A DNA stretch of 64,000 nt from Fervidobacterium nodosum Rt17-B1 (lineage in GTDB: Bacteria; Thermotogota; Thermotogae; Thermotogales; Fervidobacteriaceae). Shown one piece after another: positions 1 through 9,014 of the stretch. Within the stretch, counting starts at the first letter, position 1; each line of letters starts with the position of its first letter. Under the pieces are notes generated by a model, which was not told the origin of the DNA, did no database searches, and saw nothing but the letters and a program-made list of their open reading frames with translations. The stretch lies in NCBI RefSeq assembly GCF_000017545.1, contig NC_009718.1, positions 1,178,001-1,242,000 on the forward strand, written 5' to 3'. A program made the translations under genes and the position numbers.

Positions 1-81
1 GGAAAATAGAGAGTTTTGCGATAGTAGTTGACATTTGGGGATGTTATTTACAATTAAAGTAAACAAACAATATCATCTCAA

Positions 82-108
82 GATAGTGTTAACTTGTAGT
101 GATGAAAG
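82..108. repeat. Left terminal inverted repeat of the IS element
   Basis: Reads GATAGTGTTAACT followed by TGTAGTGATGAAAG. About 20 of 27 positions match the reverse complement of 1114-1140. It contains the transposase stop codon at 89-91. Matching ends at base 82, which sets the element edge. Confidence 0.7.
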
Positions 109-1039
109 AGTGTAATTGTGAAAGAATGCGATTGATATTGCCATTGTGCGTTTTCCAAAGATTCTTCACTACACAAAATCCTTGAATATATTTCGCTAAG
201 TTCTTCGTATTCTTCAGCCCTCGCTTGAGTCGGAAAAAGTCTTTCAACAATGAAAACTTAGATTCACATTGATTGTTTTTACCGAGCGGTACCACTACGT
301 GATTGATATTTCTGAACAACAGCTTTACTGCACTTTCATATGCACCAAGTCCATCAGTAATAAGTTCAATGTTTCTAGGTTTTGAATTACCAAAGAACTT
401 CTCGAGCAATACTTTGACTTGTCCCATATCACGATACTTTGAGACATGCCAACAAAGAATTAAGTTAGTTTCGTGATCAACTAATAGCCAAACATAGTAC
501 TTTTGTTCTTTGAACACAAGAACAGTTTCATCAGCATGAACTGAGAAAACATTTTCGATGGTAAATGTTGGAAAAAGTACAGAGAATAAAGTACACAATT
601 TAATAACCCATTTGTATATGGTGACATGAGATACTTTGATATTAAGAGAATGAGCAAGAGAGCGATAAGACATATTGTGTTTCATATACAAAACAAAAGC
701 CTTTAAGACGAAAAAGATAGGGAAGCGGAAATATTTAAATTTCTCAGGAATAAGGGTGACTGGTTCGGGGAGGTTAAAAGGTACTCTATCTTTGGTACGA
801 CAAGCTCTACAACGGAAGACAACGAAAGAGCGACGGACTTTGTAAATTTGCATAGATTTACCACAAGAAGTGCATTTGGGATAAGGGAAAGGGAAGTTTT
901 TGCGTTTTTGAGAATGGGAGAGTTTGAAAGAATGATGGCAGAGTTTGCAAAGGAATTGTTGGTTACCGTATTTGTCATGACCGTTTTTGTATAAGCTGGT
1001 GGAACCGCATTTTGGACAAGAGAGCGTTGAGTTGTTCAT
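89..1039 (-). CDS. IS transposase with two N-terminal zinc ribbons and a DDE core
   Basis: A protein of 316 residues that would catalyse cut-and-paste or replicative movement of the element. Two CxxC pairs (Cys8/11 with Cys31/34, and Cys56/59 with Cys77/80) form zinc-ribbon-like modules. A helix-turn-helix-like stretch lies near residues 123-147. The catalytic triad is probably Asp170 (HADET), Asp229 (TDG) and Glu259 in an NNQCE motif, close to the NNxxE of the IS6/IS240 type. The start was set at the ATG at 1039 because GGAGGTA lies 8 bases upstream; an in-frame start at 1120 has no such site. The gene has no frameshift. Family assignment is by motif only. Confidence 0.82.
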   Translation of the reverse strand: MNNSTLSCPKCGSTSLYKNGHDKYGNQQFLCKLCHHSFKLSHSQKRKNFPFPYPKCTSCGKSMQIYKVRRSFVVFRCRACRTKDRVPFNLPEPVTLIPEKFKYFRFPIFFVLKAFVLYMKHNMSYRSLAHSLNIKVSHVTIYKWVIKLCTLFSVLFPTFTIENVFSVHADETVLVFKEQKYYVWLLVDHETNLILCWHVSKYRDMGQVKVLLEKFFGNSKPRNIELITDGLGAYESAVKLLFRNINHVVVPLGKNNQCESKFSLLKDFFRLKRGLKNTKNLAKYIQGFCVVKNLWKTHNGNINRILSQLHSFITTS

Positions 1040-1113
1040 ATCGGGATACCTCCTTTGTCGAGAGTTGGTTGGGGGGTGTCCCCTCTTTATAAGGATAATG
1101 CGGTTTTTGGAAA

Positions 1114-1140
1114 GTTTCAATACTTTTAGTTAACATTATC
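1114..1140. repeat. Right terminal inverted repeat of the IS element
   Basis: The reverse complement reads GATAATGTTAACT followed by AAAAGTATTGAAAC and pairs imperfectly with 82-108. It lies upstream of the transposase start, so it may hold part of its promoter. Confidence 0.7.
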
Positions 1141-1151
1141 AATCATTGTAA

Positions 1152-1189
1152 CGCCGGTTTTTTTGATTTTCGGCTATCTTTCACCGGCG
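1152..1189. repeat. Short inverted repeat between the IS and fhs
   Basis: CGCCGGT at 1152-1158 pairs with ACCGGCG at 1183-1189 across a 24-base spacer. It lies downstream of the fhs stop but has no T-run on the minus strand, so a terminator role is weak. The rest of 1141-1343 shows no gene. Confidence 0.3.
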
Positions 1190-1343
1190 AGTTTAATTAA
1201 GAGATGTTTCTAAATTTATTATCTTCCATATACTTAAAAGTATCAACCAGAATTTTTGTGAAGAGTATCACATTTTTATGGAAAATTATTGAAAATCTCT
1301 CTTTTTCTTTGAGATATTCAAAGATATTCAAGTATGCAATTTT

Positions 1344-3002
1344 TTAGAATAGTCCTGTAATTTCTCCATTTTCGTCAATATCTATGTTTACTGCAGCTGG
1401 TGCTTTTGGCAAACCTGGCATAAGCATTATTTCGCCTGCTAAAGCTACAACAAATCCTGCACCTGCGCTTATCTGGAAGTCTCTCACCGTAAATTCGTAT
1501 CCAGATGGAGCATTTATCTTTTTGGGATCATCTGAAATGCTATTTTGTGTCTTGGCTATAATTACCGGATAATTTCCAAATCCATTCTTTTTTAACATCG
1601 AAAGTTTTGATTTTGCTGTATCCGTGTAGATAACTTTTCCTGCCCTGTAAATTTCTTTTGCTATTAGTTCTATCTTTTGTTCAACGGGCAAATCACTTGG
1701 TACTAAAGGTTTATAATTACTCGGCACATTTTCAATAGTTTCAACTACTGCTTTTGCAAGTTCTATTGCGCCTTCAGAACCTTTCGCATAGGCTTCGTTA
1801 AGCACGCATTTAGCTGGACTGTTTTTCAAAACAGCTTCTATTTCTTTTTCTGTATCGGTCGAAAATCTGTTCAGCGCAACGACGACGGGCACACCATATT
1901 TTTTCATGTTTTCAATATGTACTTTCAAATTTTCCAAACCCTTAATTACAGCATCTACGTTTTCTTCGTTAAGGTTATCTTTCGAAACTCCGCCATGGTA
2001 TTTCATCGCGCGTATCGATGCAACTATAACAACAGCGTCTACAAATAATCCGCCAGTTGGGGCAACAAAGTCTAAGAATTTTTGAGCGCCAAGGTCAGCT
2101 GCAAATCCAGCTTCCGTAACGACATAATCTGAAAGTTTAAGAGCTAACTTGGTTGCAATTAGCGTATTTGTGCCATGTGCGATATTTGCGAATGGACCAC
2201 CATGTACAAATGCAGGGGTATTTTCAATTGTTTGAACAAGATTTGGGTTAATTGCGTCTTTCAAAAGTGCCGCTGCCGCGCCTTCGGCTTGTATGTCTTT
2301 CACTCTAACTAATCCATTCTTTCCTTGAGCAATTACAATTTCGCCGATTCTTCTTTTCAAATCAGTTAAGTCCTTTGCTAAACACAAAACTGCCATAATT
2401 TCAGAAGCAGCTGTGATTAAAAAACCATCTTCCCTTGGATAACCATTTGCACTACCACCAAGTGCAATTACAATTTCTCTCAAAGCTCTATCGTTCATAT
2501 CCATAGCACGTTTCCAATAAATCTTCCTCAAATCTATTCCTAATTCGTTTCCATGGTTAATATGCGCATCAATCATCGCGGCGATTAAGTTGTGTGCGGT
2601 CGTTACTGCATGTATATCACCGGTAAAATGTAAGTTAATATCTTCCATAGGGAGCACTTGGGAATATCCACCACCCGCCGCACCACCTTTGACACCAAAA
2701 ACAGGACCAAGCGATGGCTCTCTGAGGGTAACTATCGATTTTTTTCCAATTCTGTTCAGTGCCATGGAAAGACCTATACTGGTTGTTGTCTTACCTTCAC
2801 CAGCCGGTGTTGGAGTTATGGCCGTAACAAGTATAAGCTTTCCATTAGGCTTGGCATTGAGCGTGTTCAAATACCTATGGTCAACTTTAGCTATATACCT
2901 GCCGTAAGGTTTGAGCATATCTTCGGGAATATCTAAAAATTTTGCGATATCTCTTATATCTTTCAACCTCGCTTGTTTCGCAATCTCAATATCACTTAAC
3001 AT
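1344..3002 (-). CDS. fhs: Formate--tetrahydrofolate ligase
   Basis: ATP-dependent enzyme that joins formate to tetrahydrofolate to give 10-formyl-THF, the one-carbon donor for purine synthesis and initiator-tRNA formylation. The 552-residue length is normal for the family. The P-loop [10 protein letters not shown] sits near residues 65-74, followed by [20 protein letters not shown], a highly conserved family stretch. The start ATG at 3002 follows GGAGGTG at good spacing. It is divergent from the gene train that begins at 3226 and is monocistronic here. It fits functionally with the purine genes at 13.6-18.8 kb and purH near 59 kb. Confidence 0.96.
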   Translation of the reverse strand: MLSDIEIAKQARLKDIRDIAKFLDIPEDMLKPYGRYIAKVDHRYLNTLNAKPNGKLILVTAITPTPAGEGKTTTSIGLSMALNRIGKKSIVTLREPSLGPVFGVKGGAAGGGYSQVLPMEDINLHFTGDIHAVTTAHNLIAAMIDAHINHGNELGIDLRKIYWKRAMDMNDRALREIVIALGGSANGYPREDGFLITAASEIMAVLCLAKDLTDLKRRIGEIVIAQGKNGLVRVKDIQAEGAAAALLKDAINPNLVQTIENTPAFVHGGPFANIAHGTNTLIATKLALKLSDYVVTEAGFAADLGAQKFLDFVAPTGGLFVDAVVIVASIRAMKYHGGVSKDNLNEENVDAVIKGLENLKVHIENMKKYGVPVVVALNRFSTDTEKEIEAVLKNSPAKCVLNEAYAKGSEGAIELAKAVVETIENVPSNYKPLVPSDLPVEQKIELIAKEIYRAGKVIYTDTAKSKLSMLKKNGFGNYPVIIAKTQNSISDDPKKINAPSGYEFTVRDFQISAGAGFVVALAGEIMLMPGLPKAPAAVNIDIDENGEITGLF

Positions 3003-3144
3003 CTTTCATCACCTCCAACTTTTATCTCATTGAATACCTTATCAATAGTTTATCACTGCAATCTCAATTTATCAAAAAGAGAATTTCAAGAAATCAGACT
3101 AATTTTGTACAATTTTCAATGTAATTTACAAAATGTTAATCCTA

Positions 3145-3173
3145 TTCAAAATTGTTGAAAATTATGGTAAAAT
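3145..3173 (+). promoter_or_regulatory. Candidate sigma-A promoter for the PP-loop/rnc gene train
   Basis: TTCAAA (3145-3150) and TAAAAT (3168-3173) are separated by 17 bases, about 50 bases upstream of the first start codon of the train at 3226. Both boxes differ from consensus, so this is a candidate only. Confidence 0.4.
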
Positions 3174-3225
3174 ATAGAAAATTAGGTTATAAAACTATAG
3201 AAATCAATTTGGGAGGAAACAACCA

Positions 3226-4302
3226 ATGGCTATAGTAACTATAGAAGATATATTGAAAGATATAAAAAATGTTGCAGAAGAATACGGTAAAGATTTTGTA
3301 GTAGCGTTTTCCGGTGGTATGGATAGCACCGCAAGTGCTCTTTTGTGCGCTGAAGCTATTGGAAAAGAAAATATTGAATTAGTGCACGTCGTATATGGAC
3401 CTTACACTTATTCTAATAGTCTCGAAATAGTTTCAGAATTCGCTGAAAAGTTTGGTTTCAAAATAACTTTTCTATACAATCGAGGTCAAGAGCAGATATG
3501 GAAATATGGCCCGTCTTGTAACATGTGTACAAAACAGATAAAGATGGGAACAGTCTTGAGCTATGCAAATGGCAGAATCGTCGTAACAGGCTCAAATTCA
3601 TCGGATACATGGGGACAAACTGGATTACGTGTATTTAATTCAATGTATGCACCATTAGGTGATATAGGTAAAGATGAAATTAGAAAAATATTAGATAAAT
3701 ACGGTGTGAAAATCAGACGAATAGGTGAACACGCCCTTAGAGAAGGATGTAAATTAAAGCATCTTTTAAAACCAATGACAAATCCGGCTTACCATGGAAA
3801 AGCAACAGCTATTGCAAATGAGATGGTTCTCGATTACTTCCCAAATGGCAATGAAATCGCCAATATAAAAATCGTTGGGCCACTATCAAAAAATATAGCG
3901 GTGATAAATGTTAAACCGTTTAGGGAAGAAGTGTACAAATTGGCTGAAGACCTTCGAAAGATAGATGTTATCGACGATGTAATTGTTGCAGACAAACCAT
4001 TGATTTTAAAAATAGTTGCAAATCCATCAATCTACAGGGTGGAAGAATCAAAGTTTTGGGTTGTAGAAGGTAAACTCAAGCCAGAATTTGCCGTACCGAT
4101 TAAGGTAGAATGGTACGAGTCAAAAAACAATAAATTAAGAACATTCCATGTTGTGGAGGTATGTGAATGGACGAATTACGAGACAGAGAAAGACGAGTAC
4201 TTGAAGAACTCCAACGTCGACTCGGATACACTTTTAAAAATCAAATGCTCTTGTTCAATGCCCTCTGCCATTCAAGTTACGCATACGAACTCAATCAAAT
4301 AG
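3226..4302 (+). CDS. PP-loop superfamily ATP-binding protein (ExsB/TtcA/GuaA-like)
   Basis: N-type ATP pyrophosphatase that probably adenylates its substrate before amide or sulfur transfer. The PP-loop SGGMDST is at residues 29-35, and a CNMC cysteine pair near residue 98 resembles thiolation enzymes. Residues of about 225-300 recall the C-terminal dimer domain of GMP synthase, which ends in an EWE-like motif; here IKVEWYE is near residue 300. As written the frame runs on to 358 residues and overlaps rnc by 136 bases. One more A in the run at 4122-4127 would give a stop at 4131-4133 and a protein of about 302 residues, which looks more natural. The ATG at 3226 follows GGGAGG. The exact substrate is unknown. 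Confidence 0.75.
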   Translation: MAIVTIEDILKDIKNVAEEYGKDFVVAFSGGMDSTASALLCAEAIGKENIELVHVVYGPYTYSNSLEIVSEFAEKFGFKITFLYNRGQEQIWKYGPSCNMCTKQIKMGTVLSYANGRIVVTGSNSSDTWGQTGLRVFNSMYAPLGDIGKDEIRKILDKYGVKIRRIGEHALREGCKLKHLLKPMTNPAYHGKATAIANEMVLDYFPNGNEIANIKIVGPLSKNIAVINVKPFREEVYKLAEDLRKIDVIDDVIVADKPLILKIVANPSIYRVEESKFWVVEGKLKPEFAVPIKVEWYESKNNKLRTFHVVEVCEWTNYETEKDEYLKNSNVDSDTLLKIKCSCSMPSAIQVTHTNSIK

Positions 4303-4886
4303 GTAGAGATGTCCAAGACAATGAAAGATTAGAATTCTTAGGTGATGCCGTTGTAGAACTCGTAGTATGTGATATACTCTATCGAAATTATCCAGACTCA
4401 AGTGAAGGCGATATGGCAAAGGTGAAAGGTGCCGTTGCTAGCGAAGAGGTACTTACTGAATTAGCAAACGAAATTGAGCTTGGTAAGTACATCTTCCTTG
4501 GCAAAGGCGAAGAAAAGACAGGTGGAAGGAAAAGAAGTAGTATATTAGCAGACGCATTTGAAGCGCTGTGTGCTGCTATCTATCTCGATGGAAATCTTGA
4601 GTCAGTGGTAAAAGTTTTTGGCGAAAAACTGAAGAGAGAGATTGAAATATTCTACACAGGCCAAAGGATATTCGATTACAAAACCGCTCTTCAAGAAATT
4701 ACGCAAGAGAGGTTCAAAGAACTGCCAGAGTACAAAACGGTTAAGAACGATGAAAACGGGAAGTTTTTAGTCGAATTATACATACAGGGAAAAAAGATAT
4801 CGATGGGAATAGGTAATTCAAAGAAAGACGCGGAAAAAGATGCCGCAAAAAAAGCTTACGAAATTCTAACAAGAGACGAAAATTAA
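4167..4886 (+). CDS. rnc: Ribonuclease III
   Basis: Double-strand-specific endoribonuclease used in rRNA and mRNA processing. It has 239 residues, like the Thermotoga enzyme. The signature NERLEFLGDAV with its catalytic acidic residues sits near residues 52-62, and the second catalytic cluster SILADAFEAL near 123-132. The C-terminal dsRNA-binding domain runs from about 163 (DYKTALQEI) to the end. The start ATG at 4167 follows GGAGGT and a TGA directly abuts it at 4164. Its first 136 bases are also read in another frame by the upstream gene as sequenced. Confidence 0.95.
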   Translation: MDELRDRERRVLEELQRRLGYTFKNQMLLFNALCHSSYAYELNQIGRDVQDNERLEFLGDAVVELVVCDILYRNYPDSSEGDMAKVKGAVASEEVLTELANEIELGKYIFLGKGEEKTGGRKRSSILADAFEALCAAIYLDGNLESVVKVFGEKLKREIEIFYTGQRIFDYKTALQEITQERFKELPEYKTVKNDENGKFLVELYIQGKKISMGIGNSKKDAEKDAAKKAYEILTRDEN

Positions 4887-4916
4887 ACAAAGAACAAATA
4901 GTGAAAATATTGAGGA

Positions 4917-5789
4917 GTGGATATTATCGATATAGAAGCGCTATTGAGAACGTACGAAGATTATCTTGTACATGTGAGAAGAAGTTCTGAAAATACAGTA
5001 AAGGCATATATAAAAGATATAAGGAGGTTTTTTGAATATATACAAAAACCTCCAAAGGATATTGTTAGAAGCGATGTTGAAAAGTTTGTCAAAGCACTTT
5101 CGAAAGGTGAAATTACCGGTGGAGAAGTTACTGAAACAACTATATCAAGATACATTTCCTCGCTTAAGACTATATTCGATTATCTCCAACTCATAGGAGT
5201 AGTAAATGAAAACCCAACCGAGCGTGTCAGACATCCAAGGCTTAGAAAGAAAATTCCAAGTTTTCTCACTATGAAAGAAGTCAAAGCGATGATAAATACT
5301 TTTGACGAAGAGAAAGAATTGAAGTACAAAACGATCATATCTGTTCTTTATTTTTGTGGGTTAAGGGTAAGTGAATTGTGTAATTTGAGAGTAGAAGATG
5401 TGTCTTTCTATCCACCATATATAAAGGTTGTTATGGGTAAGGGAAACAAAGATAGGCTCGTTCCAATCAGCGATAGCATAATTCCTTTACTTGAAAAGTA
5501 CGTGGAAAGGTATAAACCGAAAGTTTACTTTATCGAAAGTCGTGGAAAATCGATACATCCAGCAACTGTTTTTAGGATAGTAAAGCGTGCCGCACAAAGG
5601 GCTGGCATAAATAAGAAGATTCACCCACATACGCTAAGACACTCTTTTGCAACCCATCTTATAATGAACAACGTAAACGTAAAAATTGTACAAGAACTCT
5701 TGGGCCACGCAAATTTAAGCACGACAAGTATTTATCTACACGTAGCAGATAAAGAGAAATTCGATGCGGTTAAAAAGTTGGTTATTTGA
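4917..5789 (+). CDS. Xer-type tyrosine recombinase
   Basis: Site-specific recombinase of the XerC/XerD/XerH kind, which resolves chromosome dimers. It has 290 residues with an N-terminal SAM-like core-binding domain (about 5-100) and a catalytic domain. Active-site residues are visible: Arg150 (CGLRVSEL), Lys near 175-178 (GKGNKDR), His238 and Arg241 (HPHTLRHSFATHL), His264 (LLGHANL) and Tyr273 (SIYLHV). The GTG at 4917 is the only ordinary start near the SD, but GAGGAG (4912-4917) overlaps it. Initiation at ATT 4923, ATC 4926 or TTG 4944 deserves thought. It is the third gene of the train. Confidence 0.9.
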   Translation: MDIIDIEALLRTYEDYLVHVRRSSENTVKAYIKDIRRFFEYIQKPPKDIVRSDVEKFVKALSKGEITGGEVTETTISRYISSLKTIFDYLQLIGVVNENPTERVRHPRLRKKIPSFLTMKEVKAMINTFDEEKELKYKTIISVLYFCGLRVSELCNLRVEDVSFYPPYIKVVMGKGNKDRLVPISDSIIPLLEKYVERYKPKVYFIESRGKSIHPATVFRIVKRAAQRAGINKKIHPHTLRHSFATHLIMNNVNVKIVQELLGHANLSTTSIYLHVADKEKFDAVKKLVI

Positions 5790-5815
5790 AAACTAAAAAC
5801 ATCAGAGGTGTTTGA

Positions 5816-8002
5816 ATGTCAGAAAGTGAAAGTGAAAAGAAAGAGCTCACTATGGTTAAAGATAATAACAACGATGAAATGACCAAGAATTTCATAAATG
5901 AAATCGAAAAGTTACTTGAGAAAAAAATTACAAACGAAGACGAACAAAAAATAGCTCAAGCAATCGAACTTGCTAAGATAGCTTACGAGGGATTGTACAG
6001 AAAATCCGGCGAGCCGTTTATTTCGCATCCTTTGGAAGTGGCAAAAATTGTTGCTTCGTTGAAGCTTGATATTGAAAGTATTATAGCCGCCATCTTACAC
6101 GATGCTATAGAAGATAGTAATGGGAAAGTAACTTATGAGATGATAGAGAAACAATTTGGGCACGATATAGCACTCATCGTTGATGGTGTAACAAAGGTAA
6201 GTAGAATAAACGCGCCCGTTGGAAATATAGAACAGAGAAAAAAATTGGAAACGATTCAAAAGATGCTTTTTGCAATGGCAGAAGACATACGTGTCATATT
6301 TGTAAAATTAGCCGATAGGTTACACAATATGAGAACTATAGATTTCGTTGAGGATGTTGAAAAGAAAAAGTACAAAGCACTTGAAACTTTGGAAGTATAC
6401 GCACCTATCGCACATAAGCTTGGAATTAACGTTATAAAATCTGAACTTGAGGACCTTAGTTTTAAAGTTCTTCATTACGATGAGTACCAAAAAATCAAGC
6501 AGATGATCGCACAAAAGAAGGTTGAAAGGGAAGAACGCCTAAAAATATACATCCAACAATTGGAAACAGCTCTTCAAGAACATAATATCAAAGCGAAAGT
6601 CGAAGGTCGATACAAGCATTACTACAGTATATGGAAAAAGATGATTCAAAAAGGCAAAGATTTTAACGAATTGTACGATTTAATGGGTTTAAGAGCGATA
6701 GTAAATGATGTAACAAGCTGTTATACTACGATAGGCATTGTACACAACCTATGGGTACCATTGCCAGGAAGGTTCAAAGATTACATCGCCGCGCCAAAAT
6801 CAAATGGATACAGGTCCATCCACACAACTGTTATTACGCAATTTGGCGAACCACTTGAAGTGCAAATTAGAGATTATCAAATGCACGAAGAAGCTGAGTA
6901 TGGTTTGATAGCTCACTGGGCATATAAAGAAGGGGAACCAACTGTAGATATAAAACAAAAGTGGATTTTAAGGTTAGCCGAATGGAGGAAAGAACTTTCG
7001 CAAGGCTATGCGAGTCTTGATGATTTGAAAAAAGAACTACAAATGTCTGAAGTTTTTGTTCTGACACCAAAGGGTGAGATAATTCACCTTCCATACGGCG
7101 CGACACCAATCGATTTTGCTTACGCGGTACATACAGAAATTGGGCATCACTTTGCTGGTGCAAAGGTCAATGGAAAAATTGTACCAATAGATTATCAATT
7201 GAATAACGGTGACGTTGTAGAAATCATAGTAAATAAATCTTCACCTGGACCTAGCCTTGATTGGCTAAGATACGCCAAAAGTCCAAGAACAAAGGCAAAG
7301 ATAAAGAGATTTTTTAAAGAGAAAGAAAAAGAACAACTGATAGAAAGAGGTAAAGACGTACTTAGGCGAATCGCAAAGAAATTAAATATTTCAATTGAAG
7401 AATTATTGGAAAAACCAGAGATAAAAAAGTACCAAACAGCTCACCAAATAGATGAAGAAGAATTTATCATCAGACTCGGTGATAAAACGTTAACACAAGA
7501 TGATTTGCTTTCAATTCTTGGAATCAAAGAACAACAAAAGAAGAAAACTCAAACTAAGAAAAAGAAATCTACCGGTTCTTTAGTTATCGTCGATGGGCTT
7601 GAGGGTCTCGAAATTTTGTTTGCTAAATGCTGCAATCCTATCCCTGGTGACAAAATAGTTGGTGTTGCAAGTAAAAGAGGATTGGTTATACATAGGTCTA
7701 ATTGTGCTAACGTAGTAAACTTGGGAAATGACAGAAAGTTTTTGGCAGTTTGGAGAGCGGATATCAACGCTCAATTCAATGTTCTTGTTAAAATAGAATT
7801 AGATAGAAAAGAACGTGTACCTGATCTTTTGTCCAAAGCCATGAAAAAGAAAGTTGAAATAAGGAACTTTAAATTCGAAATAATTTCCGACGATTACGTT
7901 ATTATATCTCTAAACGTCAACGTCCAATCCCTTGAAGAGCTCGAAGAAATAATGAAATTTTTCAAGTCATTCCCTGGAATTAGAAAGGTGGTGCGTTCTT
8001 AA
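5816..8002 (+). CDS. rel: Bifunctional (p)ppGpp synthetase/hydrolase (RelA/SpoT family)
   Basis: Makes and degrades the stringent-response alarmone (p)ppGpp. It has 728 residues and the full long-RSH layout: hydrolase HD domain with His71 and HD at 95-96 (ILHDAIEDS), synthetase domain from about 250 (LYDLMGLRAIV, KSNGYRSIHTTV), TGS domain about 407-470 (EVFVLTPKGEIIHLP), a conserved Cys pair near 606 (KCCNPIPGD) and a C-terminal ACT domain. An intact HD motif and an intact synthetase domain suggest both activities. The ATG at 5816 follows GAGGTG. It is the only RSH in the window, and dtd follows after 3 bases. Confidence 0.95.
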   Translation: MSESESEKKELTMVKDNNNDEMTKNFINEIEKLLEKKITNEDEQKIAQAIELAKIAYEGLYRKSGEPFISHPLEVAKIVASLKLDIESIIAAILHDAIEDSNGKVTYEMIEKQFGHDIALIVDGVTKVSRINAPVGNIEQRKKLETIQKMLFAMAEDIRVIFVKLADRLHNMRTIDFVEDVEKKKYKALETLEVYAPIAHKLGINVIKSELEDLSFKVLHYDEYQKIKQMIAQKKVEREERLKIYIQQLETALQEHNIKAKVEGRYKHYYSIWKKMIQKGKDFNELYDLMGLRAIVNDVTSCYTTIGIVHNLWVPLPGRFKDYIAAPKSNGYRSIHTTVITQFGEPLEVQIRDYQMHEEAEYGLIAHWAYKEGEPTVDIKQKWILRLAEWRKELSQGYASLDDLKKELQMSEVFVLTPKGEIIHLPYGATPIDFAYAVHTEIGHHFAGAKVNGKIVPIDYQLNNGDVVEIIVNKSSPGPSLDWLRYAKSPRTKAKIKRFFKEKEKEQLIERGKDVLRRIAKKLNISIEELLEKPEIKKYQTAHQIDEEEFIIRLGDKTLTQDDLLSILGIKEQQKKKTQTKKKKSTGSLVIVDGLEGLEILFAKCCNPIPGDKIVGVASKRGLVIHRSNCANVVNLGNDRKFLAVWRADINAQFNVLVKIELDRKERVPDLLSKAMKKKVEIRNFKFEIISDDYVIISLNVNVQSLEELEEIMKFFKSFPGIRKVVRS

Positions 8003-8005
8003 AAA

Positions 8006-8455
8006 ATGCGCGCAGTTGTTCAAAGAGTTACAAAAGCAAGTGTCTCAGTCGATGGTAAAATTGTTGGACAAATAGAGAAAGGAATTGTTGTTTTACTTGG
8101 AGTTGGTAAAGATGATAACATCGATGATACAAAATACTTAGCTGAGAAAATTGTAAATTTGAGAATATTTGACGATAATGATGGGAAAATGAATCTTTCG
8201 CTATTAGATGTTCAAGGTTCGGCTTTGATTATCTCACAATTCACGTTGTACGGCGATTGCAGAAGAGGTAGAAGACCATCATACTCTGATAGCGCAAACC
8301 CAGAATTAGCAAAAGAGCTATACGAAAAATTCATAGAACTTGTGAGAGGATATGGTGTGCATGTTGAAACGGGAATATTCGCTGCGTACATGCAAGTTGA
8401 GATACACAACGACGGACCTGTAACTTTACTTTTGGATTCAAAGAAGGTGTTTTAA
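8006..8455 (+). CDS. dtd: D-aminoacyl-tRNA deacylase
   Basis: Removes D-amino acids mischarged onto tRNA (and glycine from tRNA-Ala in studied homologues). It has 149 residues, standard length, with the conserved N-terminus [17 protein letters not shown], the catalytic SQFTLYGD motif near 77-84 and the C-terminal NDGPVTL motif with its cross-subunit Gly-Pro pair. It starts 3 bases after rel, a neighbour pair common in bacteria. Confidence 0.96.
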   Translation: MRAVVQRVTKASVSVDGKIVGQIEKGIVVLLGVGKDDNIDDTKYLAEKIVNLRIFDDNDGKMNLSLLDVQGSALIISQFTLYGDCRRGRRPSYSDSANPELAKELYEKFIELVRGYGVHVETGIFAAYMQVEIHNDGPVTLLLDSKKVF

Positions 8456-8456
8456 T

Positions 8457-9008
8457 TTGAAATGCCATCTTTTACATGTCTGTTGCGCCCCAGATTTGGT
8501 TATCGCTTACCTTTCTGGCGCACGTGGTGATGTATTTTTCTACAATCCAAACATACATCCAAAAGCAGAATACGAGAAAAGATACAATGAAGTACTAAAG
8601 CTTGCAAATATGTGGAATTTAAATGTGATTGATGTGCCATACGACCCAGAAAATTTCTTTAAATTAACCAAAGGTTTTGAAAATGAACCAGAGAAAGGTA
8701 AAAGGTGCGAAATATGCATAAGAATGAGGCTTGAGATAACAGCAAAATTTGCAAAAGAGAACGGCTATCGTTCTTTCTCTACAACACTTACATCTTCACC
8801 ACGAAAATCTGTTGAAATGATAAATAAGATAGGGCTTGAAGTTATGAAAAATTTTGGGGTAGAATTCCTTCCAAATGTGTACCGTAAAAGCCCACTTTAT
8901 AACGATGCTCAGAGGCTAATCAAGCAACTTGGAATATACAGACAAAATTACTGCGGTTGCGTTTATTCAATGAGTTCAAAACAACCACAATTAATAACGA
9001 TGAGGTGA
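8457..9008 (+). CDS. queH: Epoxyqueuosine reductase QueH
   Basis: Carries out the last step of queuosine synthesis, reducing epoxyqueuosine in tRNA; it is the non-cobalamin alternative to QueG. It has 183 residues with the metal-binding cysteines typical of QueH (formerly DUF208): HVCCAP near residue 9, CEICIRMR near 83, and YCGCVYS near the C-terminus. The TTS-SPRK stretch is also conserved. It begins with TTG at 8457, two bases after the dtd stop, so it is likely translationally coupled. Confidence 0.92.
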   Translation: MKCHLLHVCCAPDLVIAYLSGARGDVFFYNPNIHPKAEYEKRYNEVLKLANMWNLNVIDVPYDPENFFKLTKGFENEPEKGKRCEICIRMRLEITAKFAKENGYRSFSTTLTSSPRKSVEMINKIGLEVMKNFGVEFLPNVYRKSPLYNDAQRLIKQLGIYRQNYCGCVYSMSSKQPQLITMR

Positions 9009-9014
9009 AAACAA

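Larger units (their letters stand above)
82..1140 (-). mobile_element. Insertion sequence (DDE, IS6/IS240-like), about 1.06 kb
   Basis: The element is bounded by imperfect inverted repeats of about 27 bases (82-108 and 1114-1140), which share GATA-TGTTAACT at their outer ends with several mismatches further in. It contains one transposase gene whose stop codon lies inside the left repeat, a compact layout typical of IS elements. No convincing target-site duplication is visible next to the ends. The family label rests on the zinc-finger plus DDE layout and is tentative. The element looks intact and may still be mobile. Confidence 0.8.

Noticed and set aside
28-54. TTGACA at about 29-34 followed by TACAAT, a promoter-like pair pointing into the left end of the IS
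   Set aside because: The spacer is only 15 bases and there is no gene on the plus strand to drive; at most it would give antisense RNA to the transposase.
70-1150. Possible target-site duplication ATCAT on both sides of the IS
   Set aside because: The left copy is not directly next to the terminal repeat, so it does not behave as a duplication.
2590-2936. Open frames of about 100 codons on the plus strand inside fhs
   Set aside because: They are antisense shadows of a strongly conserved gene, have no Shine-Dalgarno and no recognisable protein.
3003-3100. Tetrahydrofolate riboswitch upstream of fhs
   Set aside because: The leader is short and AT-rich with no stable multi-stem fold that I can see.
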